DNA of 64,000 nt. It comes from Algoriphagus resistens. GTDB lineage: Bacteria > Bacteroidota > Bacteroidia > Cytophagales > Cyclobacteriaceae. Numbering within the stretch: position 1 is the first letter of the stretch; each line of letters begins with the position of its first letter. Both the position numbers and the translations under genes were made by a program. Below, piece after piece: positions 36,738 to 44,862 of this stretch. The notes under the pieces were generated by a model. The model did not search any database and was not told where the DNA came from. It was given only the letters and a program-made list of their open reading frames with translations. Where the stretch lies: assembly GCF_001442615.1 (NCBI RefSeq), contig NZ_LMXN01000010.1, positions 62,001 through 126,000 of the forward strand, read 5' to 3'.

Positions 36738-37316
36738 TTAATTGGATGGCTCCACCGGATATTCTTTCATCAATTTTTTGATTTTTTTAGGAATAGTTTT
36801 ATCCCTTTTTTCAGGCTTCTCCTGTACTACCGAAGTCATTACCCCTTGCCATACCAGCTTTTTACCAGTGGAATCGTACATGTCCACTACCAGGGTTCCC
36901 TCCGTGTAATCATCCTCGTTATAGGTGGTAGTAGCAGTAGCCATACCCATTCCCCCTACACCCATTCCCCATCCCCAGCGGGGTCCGTATCCCATGCCCC
37001 CCACGAAATTAGTATAGGCCGTGGTAGAGGATTTTGAATCCAACACCAGATAAAGAGCTACTTCTGCATCAGCATCTGATTCTACCAGTGTCATACCCCT
37101 GGCATCAAATTCAGCTTTCAGCGCATCCAAAATCCGCTTCTTATCAAACTCGTTCAGCTGCTTATCGGAATCTTTCTGCCATCCCTGAAAGGAATAGGTC
37201 TTGTAAACCGTGAAATCTGCCTCCTTATCGTAATCGCTTTTCACCTGTGCAAATCCCACTACAGAGAAAAGCATCAACAATGCACCTAGCATTAACTGTT
37301 TGGATAAATTTTTCAT
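36738..37316 (-). CDS. Secreted DUF4136 protein
   Basis: I chose the ATG at 37316 because the signal peptide starts there (MKNLSKQLMLGALLMLFSVV, then GFAQ). Fourteen more codons are open upstream but belong to the leader element. The 192-residue product has the DUF4136 pattern: VKSDYDKEADFTVYKTYSFQ near the start, LDALKAEFDARGMTLVESDA, DAEVALYLVLDSKS, TYNEDDYTEGTLVVDMYDST and GKKLVWQGVMTSVV. A glycine-rich loop (GMGYGPRWGWGMGVGGMGMA) sits in the middle. DUF4136 proteins are envelope lipoproteins or secreted proteins of unknown role. The leader element L4 ends 1 bp before its start. Confidence 0.85.
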   Translation of the reverse strand: MKNLSKQLMLGALLMLFSVVGFAQVKSDYDKEADFTVYKTYSFQGWQKDSDKQLNEFDKKRILDALKAEFDARGMTLVESDADAEVALYLVLDSKSSTTAYTNFVGGMGYGPRWGWGMGVGGMGMATATTTYNEDDYTEGTLVVDMYDSTGKKLVWQGVMTSVVQEKPEKRDKTIPKKIKKLMKEYPVEPSN

Positions 37317-37407
37317 GTGTTTATAATTTGTTTTTAAAAGCCATATGGAATCTCGCATGGTAGATAAACATTCCAGTGTGTGACGTTTTCGTCATGCTCG
37401 ATTTCAT
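37317..37407 (-). promoter_or_regulatory. Leader element copy L4 with short upstream ORF, before the DUF4136 gene
   Basis: A 28-codon ORF starts at 37407 (MKSSMTKTSHTGMFIYHARF) and stops at 37321, four bases before the DUF4136 ATG. The arms ATCGAGCATG (37393-37402, minus strand) and CATGCGAGAT (37350-37359) pair with a tandem GA mismatch. A TGACG-TTTT-CGTCA hairpin is at 37381-37394. It is nearly identical to L3 over most of its length. Confidence 0.62.
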
Positions 37408-37496
37408 GTGTTTATACCAGCTTTTTAGTAGCCACATGGAATCGTTGACGGTTTAAACAATCATTGTCCTGTATGTTTTAATCATGTATATTTCAT
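37408..37496 (-). repeat. Leader element copy L5, tandem to L4 and diverged
   Basis: Read on the minus strand, this copy begins ATGAAATATACATGATT and ends at the ATGAAA of L4. It contains ACGATTCCATGTGGC, matching GAGATTCCATATGGC of L4, and GTTTAAAC at 37451-37458. The junctions L5-L4 and L4-gene both read ACACATGAAA, and a third ACACATGAAA starts L5. Its reading frames are broken. This supports unit-length duplication at ATGAAA. Confidence 0.55.
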
Positions 37497-37761
37497 GTGT
37501 CTGTGGTTAAAAATTGAATTTGTTTAGTTTTTATTTTATAGAAATTAAGTGGTCTTAATAGCCATTCATTATAATACTTCAAAATTCATTTTGTTTGGAT
37601 AACGCTATCCTCCCTATATAAAAATCACCAGCTCAACCCTGCTCAGCTTAATGTACCAAAATATACATCATTTCAGCATAAAATCAAATTTATACTTGAA
37701 ATCACAACACTGGTATTACCAAAAGGTAAACATGGCTTAATCCGGCACGCACCAGCTCCAC

Positions 37762-40059
37762 TTATCTTCTTCTGATCCCTCCCCCACCTGTACGCTGAAA
37801 GGAATTAAACCGCTGGGTCTGCACCTGTCCGCGCTGGCGTGATAGCTGTGACCGGTCCAGGCCTGACATCACATGCTGCTGGGAAGGAGAGTTAAAGGTT
37901 CGTCCGTTACTTCCAAGGCCCTTCCAGTCGCCCCGATTATATTGGCTCCATCCCCCTTCTTCATTACGCCTGTAGACATTTCCGTCATGCCCTGCAAACA
38001 CGCCATTATCCGTATGGACTACCGTGCCATTAGCCCTGTGCACAATCATCCCCTGTCTTCCATCCGAAGTTCTGATGCCAGCAGCAGTCCCCCTACCAGT
38101 AGTCACATGACCAGCCTGCACCCATTGATTTCCCCGGGTAGCCACTGAATTTCCCCATTGTGCATAAGGGCTATGCCCTTGGTTGGTATGTGCATAGGTT
38201 CCTGTCCAGGGATTGTAAGCGCTTGCTGATGTCCGGCCTCCATACCAGCCCTGTACACTCGCGGAACGACCATACCGCCCAGTGGCAGGATTGTACCAGG
38301 CCGCAGTATGTGCTGCACCATAAGGGCCATAGGCAGATCTTCCCATGGCATACCCCCCGGTCCATGGGTTATACACCGCTGCAACCCCGTAAGTCATAGG
38401 CCAAGGTCTGTAGATGGGATAAGGGTAGGGCCCCCAAAATAAATAGGGTGGATAATAAAAACCCGTACCATAGACGACAGTAGCCCCAACAGCCATCCCC
38501 ATGACGAACATCCCGAAATAACCTCCACTCGCATTGCTTTGCACCGTAGTGTCAGATTTCGCCGTCTGGGTCACATAAGTGACATTATAGAGCGGGGAGC
38601 TTGGCGGTATGGTGTAAATTTCATTAGGTATTTGCTCAGAGGTCTTCCATGGCCCCATAGGATCACTGGCCTTAAACCAAACTGCCTGGTAGCATAAGTA
38701 ATAGTCATCGTCTAACCTGATAACTTTCTGCGGGGTATTGGATGCGTAAAACATGGAAGTTCCTGCTATCGGCCTGAATTCAGGGTTACCATCGTAGCTC
38801 ACGCTAACTTTGGCTTCGGCATCCGCTTTATTCACTAGGGCTGTGGTCGGGATCTGGGCAAGCATCACTGCATCAGATGCTTCTATCGTACCAGGCACAG
38901 CCACTAAAACATTGGCTTTGGGTGAATCTGAAGGGATATTGGAAAAATCCGTAGGTAAATCATTCCCTGCATATACCCATGGACCGTTCAACGCCGCTGC
39001 ACTATACCATCTTCCTGACAGCAGCACAAAAAACTGATTTTCAGACTTATCCACAAATACATCATTCTCTGTATTAACTGCATATAAAAGTTCAGTACCC
39101 TGAATAGGCGCATACTTTGGTTCCCCTTCAAATAAAAGTAGCTCGGCAGGAGCATCGGAATAAAAGACTTTTGGTGCTGTGGTCAACTTGGGTGCCGGCA
39201 CCATTTTTTTCACCTCATCAAAGTTTTCCCCTTCAGGAAGTTTCTTCATAGAATTAGGCAACTTACCTGTCCTTTCCCAAGGGCCGCCTAGGGCGGTGGC
39301 AGTAAGCCAGGCATGATCAGTCAGAAGGTAATACCTCTTTTTGGGCTTTTCATAGAATACATCCCAGTTGGTGTTCACCACAAATTCCAAGTCAGTTTTC
39401 TCTATCGGGGCAAGGACAGGATCTCTGTCCACCAGGAGTAGGATAGCGGGCTCATCACTGGAAAATAGGATTGGAGGGTCATTATTCACTGCTACTGTTT
39501 TGGTTTGAGGCTGCCCATGCTGCAGGTCAGCCATTACTCTGTCTACAGCAATGGATTCCCCTCCTGAAGGTGCTATTGTTCTAAACAATTTTTCCAATTC
39601 TTTGGATTGGCCCACATCTGCAGATGGGAACCTAACTCCTTCGTAGATGATATCCTGAAGAAATGCCGTACGGGTCTCCATATCCACCAAGGTATGTGAT
39701 CTGATCGATGCCACTCCCATTGCCTGCTGGCCATCGCTTCCGGTAAGGGAAAAGGCAACCCTGGCTTTGATGATTTTATAATCTTCCCATCCATCCACCT
39801 GAGGCTGGTAGTAAAGCAAGGTTGCCCCATCTTTCTCCACCTGGCGTGGCCAGCCTATATCCTGAAGAGAATCCGGTTCTTGGGCAATAGCCAGCGGCCC
39901 TATGTTCAGGATCAATAGGATCAATATGGGAATGAAGTAAGCTAGCCGGTTTTTTGAAACCTTTAATGAGACTCCCGACCACTTTTTTACCCCGTCACCC
40001 GACTTCCTGTCCGGAAACCTGCTGTTGATTTGGATGTTGGATTGTCTGAGAAAAATCAT
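37762..40059 (-). CDS. Large envelope protein with three repeats and a Tyr/Gly-rich tail (carbohydrate-binding family V/XII-like)
   Basis: The protein has 765 residues with a signal anchor near residues 38-58 (LAYFIPILILLILNIGPLAI). Three repeats of about 90 residues lie between residues 195 and 500. Each has a pattern such as VFYSDAPAELLLFEGEPKYA, PIQGTELLYAVNT and WYSAAALNGPW(V/E/K). A hydrophobic, aromatic segment follows (GTGFYYPPYLFWGPYPYPIY). The tail has YNPWTG or YNPATG repeats (four copies) and ends Arg-rich (GGGGIRRR). Proteins of this build are annotated as carbohydrate-binding family V/XII in databases, though binding is not shown. It is 23 bp after the transporter-like gene at 40083, so the two are likely co-transcribed. 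Confidence 0.65.
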   Translation of the reverse strand: MIFLRQSNIQINSRFPDRKSGDGVKKWSGVSLKVSKNRLAYFIPILILLILNIGPLAIAQEPDSLQDIGWPRQVEKDGATLLYYQPQVDGWEDYKIIKARVAFSLTGSDGQQAMGVASIRSHTLVDMETRTAFLQDIIYEGVRFPSADVGQSKELEKLFRTIAPSGGESIAVDRVMADLQHGQPQTKTVAVNNDPPILFSSDEPAILLLVDRDPVLAPIEKTDLEFVVNTNWDVFYEKPKKRYYLLTDHAWLTATALGGPWERTGKLPNSMKKLPEGENFDEVKKMVPAPKLTTAPKVFYSDAPAELLLFEGEPKYAPIQGTELLYAVNTENDVFVDKSENQFFVLLSGRWYSAAALNGPWVYAGNDLPTDFSNIPSDSPKANVLVAVPGTIEASDAVMLAQIPTTALVNKADAEAKVSVSYDGNPEFRPIAGTSMFYASNTPQKVIRLDDDYYLCYQAVWFKASDPMGPWKTSEQIPNEIYTIPPSSPLYNVTYVTQTAKSDTTVQSNASGGYFGMFVMGMAVGATVVYGTGFYYPPYLFWGPYPYPIYRPWPMTYGVAAVYNPWTGGYAMGRSAYGPYGAAHTAAWYNPATGRYGRSASVQGWYGGRTSASAYNPWTGTYAHTNQGHSPYAQWGNSVATRGNQWVQAGHVTTGRGTAAGIRTSDGRQGMIVHRANGTVVHTDNGVFAGHDGNVYRRNEEGGWSQYNRGDWKGLGSNGRTFNSPSQQHVMSGLDRSQLSRQRGQVQTQRFNSFQRTGGGGIRRR

Positions 40060-40082
40060 AAAACGCCAGTTAACTAGTTAAA

Positions 40083-40907
40083 TCACATAGGTAAATACCA
40101 TCTAAATCCAAAGCGTATCCCGAAATTGTTCAGGTTCCGGGTATAGCCTTCCGAGCGATACAGCATAAATTCCGGTTCCACATAGGCATTATACTTCAGC
40201 TTGCCGGACCAGATATATCCTACTCTAAAATCCATAGGAATAGCCACCTTTCCTGTTTTATAGTCGATCTGCCACTCAGGTTCTATCCCCGCATACACAC
40301 CATTGGACCAGGTATAGAATATGTTGGGCTGCAGGACAGCGTAAATGTTTGAGCCGTATTTATCGTTGCCAGTAACGGAGAAAAAATTCTCCCAGATCCA
40401 GTACATCTGCCAGTTCCCCAGATCCGTAAAGGTAACCGTAGCTGCAGGCCCGATCTGCAATTGGGGAGAGCCCAGTTCGGGGGATGTGCGGGTGGGGATG
40501 GTCGCATTCCAGCCTGCCCCAAACTGCCCCCATTGCTTTTTGCTGAGAATAAAAAACTGGTTTAGCGTTACATCCCCTAGCCCTGTGGGACCACCCGGAG
40601 CGGTATTTACAAAGGCAATCACCCGAATGAGCTGTGGAAAGGGTAGCAACAGTCCTTTTTGCAAGGGAATGATCCCTCTAAACCGGAAATTCTGGGCAAA
40701 ACCATCCTGCCCTTCGGTATCAAAAATCGTGAATTCCTCCAATTGAAGCTGCCAAGCCAGTGTGGTAGGATTCATCACCTGCTGTGACAATTCTACAGAG
40801 GTTTTCCCCTCTTGTGTCTGTTCATTTTCCTCCTGCGCCAGCGCTGCTTGTGTCATCCAAAAGGGGATAAATAAGCATAGGATTTTGATAAATGCTTCTT
40901 TCTTCAT
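40083..40907 (-). CDS. Transporter-like outer-membrane beta-barrel protein
   Basis: I chose the ATG at 40907 because it starts a signal peptide (MKKEAFIKILCLFIPFWMTQ, then AALAQ); seven codons upstream are open. The 274-residue product has amphipathic strands such as LAWQLQLEEFTIFDT, FRFRGIIPLQKGLLLPF, GLGDVTLNQFFILSKKQW, GAGWNATIPTRTSPELGS and FYTWSNGVYAGIEPEWQIDY. The family resembles the MetA-pathway/phenol-degradation-type transporters, as does the protein at 47414. The substrate is unknown. It sits between the BamA/TamA-like gene (98 bp upstream) and the 765-residue gene (23 bp downstream). Confidence 0.72.
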   Translation of the reverse strand: MKKEAFIKILCLFIPFWMTQAALAQEENEQTQEGKTSVELSQQVMNPTTLAWQLQLEEFTIFDTEGQDGFAQNFRFRGIIPLQKGLLLPFPQLIRVIAFVNTAPGGPTGLGDVTLNQFFILSKKQWGQFGAGWNATIPTRTSPELGSPQLQIGPAATVTFTDLGNWQMYWIWENFFSVTGNDKYGSNIYAVLQPNIFYTWSNGVYAGIEPEWQIDYKTGKVAIPMDFRVGYIWSGKLKYNAYVEPEFMLYRSEGYTRNLNNFGIRFGFRWYLPM

Positions 40908-41005
40908 GATTCCGGAATTTAAAAACATGCTATTTTTTTACGCTTTTGCTTTTTATTGCTTGTCCGATTCAAACGCCCTTGAGAGCCTTTGCCTGAAAAT
41001 CAATG

Positions 41006-42160
41006 CTAGTTTCTGTTGTTCCACGCTGATCCAAAAACGATATACCATCCAAAATCCTCGTTTGACCAGGCCACATCTATTCCTGTTCTGACACCGAATT
41101 TCCTGGCTATCAAGTAGCGGAACCCTGTTCCATAATTATATACCAAGTCTGCATCAGAAAATGAAACCTTGTCCGGCAAGGCTTTCGCTGCCCCTACAAA
41201 CCCTATCAGGCTCCATCTTTGGGTAAGATCATACCTCTGTTCAGTTTCCAGCAAGTACGTCTGGTCCCCTTGATAGCGTGCCGCAGGCACTCCACGTAAA
41301 CTGACTCCCGGCTCGAAATAAAAAGGTGCATGTCCAAACTGGAGATTGCCCTCAAAGCGGAAGCCGCTGACCCATTTGTCTGTCAGCTGAAGGTACTGCA
41401 ATGCCGAAACCATCCAGTTCCTATAGTCATAATCACTGCCTGTCCACCCCGCGTTCACCCTGAAAGAAGAGGTCACATACAATCCTTTGTTGGGAGTGAA
41501 TACATTATCCCGCTTGTCATACTGTAGATTCACTCCCACACTGCTTAGGTTGTTATCCAGTGCTTTGTTATCCACAAAATCCGGCAATTGTACCTCTCCG
41601 AACTGCGGCTTCACCTTATTATGTAAGTAGAGGTACATCACGCCAAGATACAGATCTGATTGCCCTACCTGTCTAAGCACATTTCCAAACAACGCCGTCG
41701 TGTTGAAGTTAAAGGCAAATTGTCGTTCACCTATTACGGGAAAATCTCTGAAAAAATCCATATTTACATCTCCATATCCACCACCAACACGGTACTTGAG
41801 ATGATGTTTGGGGAGTGAAGCAATCCGCATGGCACCTACGCCCCAGCTCTTATTTCCGGAATACCCTACCCCACCGGCGGTAATATTAGGAGGAGTATAT
41901 TTTCCTGCCTCCTGGTATTTATTAGGTTCGATAAATATAGGTGTTACCATTACCCCTATTCCACCTAAAGCCGGTTCGGTAATAATATTGGCCAGAGGAA
42001 TAAAACCATGGTAGTTAATTAAAAAGTCACTCATGTCAAGCTTCCCATCCAGAGAATCCTTGAATACCTTCATACTTAATTTCTCCTTCTCCGTCTTTTC
42101 CTGAGCAAAAGAGAAATTGAGTATAAGAAAAAAAACAAGTGCTGCGTAAAAAAATCTCAT
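41006..42160 (-). CDS. BamA/TamA-family outer-membrane protein
   Basis: I chose the ATG at 42160 (MRFFYAALVFFLILNFSFAQ) because the two preceding codons start with TTG. The 384-residue product has a signal peptide and then an Omp85-like barrel with no clear POTRA repeats. Landmarks are GGIGVMVTPIFIEPNKYQEA, GGGYGDVNMDFFRDFPVIGE, GVNLQYDKRDNVFTPNKGLY, LRGVPAARYQGDQTYLLETE, QRYDLTQRWSLIGFVGAAKA and the final GWYIVFGSAWNN. The R-G-x-P-A-x-R-Y motif is typical of the loop region of the family. The length is short for true BamA, so it may be a TamA-like or surface-antigen protein with its own role. It is the first gene of the operon down to 37762. Confidence 0.82.
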   Translation of the reverse strand: MRFFYAALVFFLILNFSFAQEKTEKEKLSMKVFKDSLDGKLDMSDFLINYHGFIPLANIITEPALGGIGVMVTPIFIEPNKYQEAGKYTPPNITAGGVGYSGNKSWGVGAMRIASLPKHHLKYRVGGGYGDVNMDFFRDFPVIGERQFAFNFNTTALFGNVLRQVGQSDLYLGVMYLYLHNKVKPQFGEVQLPDFVDNKALDNNLSSVGVNLQYDKRDNVFTPNKGLYVTSSFRVNAGWTGSDYDYRNWMVSALQYLQLTDKWVSGFRFEGNLQFGHAPFYFEPGVSLRGVPAARYQGDQTYLLETEQRYDLTQRWSLIGFVGAAKALPDKVSFSDADLVYNYGTGFRYLIARKFGVRTGIDVAWSNEDFGWYIVFGSAWNNRN

Positions 42161-43232
42161 AGACAACAGTTTGAGTACTAATATTAATCTTTTTTCATTA
42201 AAAAATATAATCTATTGCCAAACTTCTTAGTCAGGAAATGCCTGTTTGATAGTTGTTCGTATTGATATAGCTAAATACCAAACTAATTAGGGATTGGGTA
42301 GGTGGAGATTTGGAACAAGAGATTGGGGATTAGTGATCGCCGAGAGGCATGGGGATAATCTGAGGTTGAAGGTTAAGGGTTATGAGAATTTGGCGGCTGT
42401 GGCTGCCTTTGAGAATTCCTGTAGGCTCCCCTCATACGTTGGAATTTGGGATCTGCTCGATTTCAAGGTATTGATATTTTCAGGTATCCCTAGAAATTCC
42501 AAAACGTAAGGATCTTTCAAAATGTCTTCTTATTGAATTTCCTGACCTTGTCCAGAAAGTTCCAATACACCCTTTTTGTCTTTCCTCAATGCCAAACGGC
42601 GGAATAACATACTTTCCTTTCGGAGCTTCAACTCCCTCACATTCCAATTTTCCTTTTCGGCCTGTCTAGTGTAAAAACTGATCTCAAGTTCGCTATCAGA
42701 GCATAAATCTCAAAATAATGGCTCCAACTCAAAACATTAGACAGTGTCTCACTTTTTGCCAAATTAAGATAGAACTTTCCTTACCTATAATTTCCGGATT
42801 GTCAGTAGTCAGCATCACTGGACAGGTGATTAAGAAATAATATACAAAGACTGTTTAGGACTATTGGATAGCTTCAGGAAAACCTCATATGGTAATCAGA
42901 TGTTGGTTTACACCCGGGAACATTGAAGAAATAAACCCAAAACGGCCAACCTCAAACTATATCCTTAATTGTCACGGATTCCGGACAGGCTTAAAAAAAC
43001 GAAACCCGGAAGTTTGAATTGCTTCAGGGACGACCGGGAATAAGATGTGCCAAAGTTATGAAATTTCTCACTAATTACATATTTACTTTACACTTATTTT
43101 CACTTCCTATACTCCATCAAAACAACAATATGTGTATCCGCGTGAATGCACGTAGCCAAAGAATGACAGATTGTGACATTAGGTTGTAGGGTATTCAGAA
43201 GCGGTGTTACTTGGTTAAAAATAGCCAAAACC
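42161..43232. other. Intergenic accessory region with a YhcG remnant
   Basis: This gap of 1072 bp contains the decayed YhcG/DUF1016 gene (42455-42753). The stretches 42161-42454 and 42754-43232 hold no recognisable gene. A plus-strand frame (42294-42509) is open but runs antisense through the remnant and resembles no family. The end next to the transposase (about 43180-43232) must contain its left inverted repeat, which I could not identify with certainty. Confidence 0.5.
42455..42753 (-). pseudogene. Decayed YhcG/DUF1016 (PDDEXK nuclease) gene fragment
   Basis: On the minus strand, SETLSNVLSWSHYFEIYAL is followed by a frameshift and then DSELEISFYTRQAEKENWNV, RELKLRKESMLFRRLALRKD, and after an in-frame stop EDILKDPYVLEFLGIPE. 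These match the middle of YhcG proteins (LSWSHY, ENWSVREL, LFERLALSKDKEGV, DPYVLEFLGL) in order. The N-terminal and PDDEXK parts are missing. YhcG proteins are nuclease-fold proteins linked to anti-phage or restriction-like loci. The gene is dead, with one frameshift and one stop. Confidence 0.82.
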
Positions 43233-44192
43233 ATGAATATCATTGACTTTATCAACTATTTTCCTGATGAGGAAAGCTGTGAAATTTATCTTAAAGAGCA
43301 TCGGGAAAAAGCGGGGATCCGCTGCAAAAGCTGTGGGGACACCAGCAATCATTATTGGTTCAGCGGGGCCAAATTTCTCGAATGCAGCGTATGCAGGCGC
43401 AGAAGTTCCCTCAAAAGCGATACGGTGATTGAGAAAAGCAAGCTTTCCCTGCACACCTGGTTCCTGGCCTTTATGCTGAAGTCAGCGACCAAGAAAGGCT
43501 TTTCCTGCCTGAAATTCCAGCTCCAACTGGGGCTGTGCAGGTATGAGACAGCATTCAGGATGATGCATAAAATACGGGTATATATGGGTAAAAGAGATGC
43601 GCTGTACACGCTGAAGGACATGCTGGAGTTTGATGAGGTGTATGTAGCGATAGCCACCCCTGGGCGTGTGAAAGGACACCTGAAAAGGGGCAAGGGGAGC
43701 CAAAGGAAAGCTGAAATCGGTGTCTCGGCCGAATCCATCCCTTTGGAGGACTTGGAGACCGGCAAGACAAGCAGGTTCTGCGGTTACTTTAAAATGGAAG
43801 TTTTGGACAAAGTAGACGGTGAGCACGTCAAACAGTTCATCAAAAAGAACGCTGACGGGGATATTGTGCTATTCACTGACAATAATACGGCATACTCACA
43901 ACTTGAAGCTATTGTCCAGACCCATTTCACGGTTATTTCCGGAAAAGATTCCACCAACGACACGCTCAGATGGGTGCATAAGGCAAACAGCAATCTGAAG
44001 CGGAAACTGCTGGGAATTAACCATATGATCATCTACAAGTATCTCCAGAATTACCTCAACGAATTTGTCTACAAGCTCAATCGGAAATATTTTGGAGATA
44101 GATTGATTGATCGGTTGATTATTACGGCAATTCACCCTTATATGCCTAGAGCGGATACACATAAACAACAAACACAAAATGAACTATTCTAG
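43233..44192 (+). CDS. IS1595-family transposase (ISXO2-like)
   Basis: I chose the ATG at 43233 (MNIIDFINYFPDEESCEIYL) because the 20 codons before it have no protein-like content. The 319-residue product has a zinc ribbon (C-K-S-C, then C-S-V-C) with RCKSCGDTSNHYWF and ECSVCRRRSSLKS. The ISXO2-like DDE domain follows, with the first acidic residue in FDEVYVAI, the second in FTDNNTAY and the family motif VHKANSNLKRKLLGI. The frame is intact, so the element may be active. The stop codon overlaps the start of the Abi gene by 14 bp. Element ends are not defined: I could not find a convincing inverted repeat pair. Confidence 0.87.
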   Translation: MNIIDFINYFPDEESCEIYLKEHREKAGIRCKSCGDTSNHYWFSGAKFLECSVCRRRSSLKSDTVIEKSKLSLHTWFLAFMLKSATKKGFSCLKFQLQLGLCRYETAFRMMHKIRVYMGKRDALYTLKDMLEFDEVYVAIATPGRVKGHLKRGKGSQRKAEIGVSAESIPLEDLETGKTSRFCGYFKMEVLDKVDGEHVKQFIKKNADGDIVLFTDNNTAYSQLEAIVQTHFTVISGKDSTNDTLRWVHKANSNLKRKLLGINHMIIYKYLQNYLNEFVYKLNRKYFGDRLIDRLIITAIHPYMPRADTHKQQTQNELF

Positions 44193-44862
44193 CTTCCAAA
44201 AAATCATTTCTGCTGAAAGGATGAACAGGTATCTCACTGCCTGCAGAGGGAACAGCAAAAAAGCTATGACTCTATATAGAAAGAACCTGAAACTATCTCA
44301 GGAAATGTTTACAATAATAAGCTGCTTTGAAGTCGCTCTGAGAAATCAGATTGATCACCATTACAAACAAAAATTCGGTAATGACTGGCTCAGAAATGCT
44401 GCCTCGCTAGGGGGATTTTTTGCAAACCACAACTGTAGAACCACCGCTATAACCGTGTATGATGAGGTTTTAAAGCTAAACAACAACTATTCACATCATA
44501 AACTTGTCGCCAGTCTCGGTTTCGGCTTTTGGAGATATTTATTCTCAGATCATCAATACCGTGCTGGAGGTCAAGACCTACTGGATATTTTCTCCAACAG
44601 GCCGGCAAGTAGTAAGTCCTCCAATTACAACGCAAAATACATCTTCAGTAGACTAGCTGAGCTCAATACTGCCAGAAATAGGATTGCTCATCACGAGCCA
44701 ATATGTTTTGCTCCGAGCCAAGCTATAAAAGATACAAACTATGCCCGTCAGCACTACCATCAAATAATAACTCTTTTTCAATGGATGCAAGTAGATGAAT
44801 CATCGCTATTGTATGGACTTGATCATATTCTTCAAGTTTGTGATGAAATAGATAAGCTGTAG
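44179..44862 (+). CDS. Abi-family (AbiD/F-like) HEPN protein
   Basis: The protein has 227 residues. It starts MNYSSFQKIISAERMNRYL with ISCFEVALRNQIDHHY (about residues 47-62) as in Abi_2 proteins. The C-terminal half contains the HEPN catalytic motif R-N-R-I-A-H (residues 166-171), consistent with an RNase. Abi proteins abort phage infection by damaging host translation or RNA. The ATG lies inside the last codons of the transposase, in a different frame, so translation could be coupled. The gene is either a passenger of the IS1595-family element or a neighbour joined by a deletion. Confidence 0.85.
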   Translation: MNYSSFQKIISAERMNRYLTACRGNSKKAMTLYRKNLKLSQEMFTIISCFEVALRNQIDHHYKQKFGNDWLRNAASLGGFFANHNCRTTAITVYDEVLKLNNNYSHHKLVASLGFGFWRYLFSDHQYRAGGQDLLDIFSNRPASSKSSNYNAKYIFSRLAELNTARNRIAHHEPICFAPSQAIKDTNYARQHYHQIITLFQWMQVDESSLLYGLDHILQVCDEIDKL

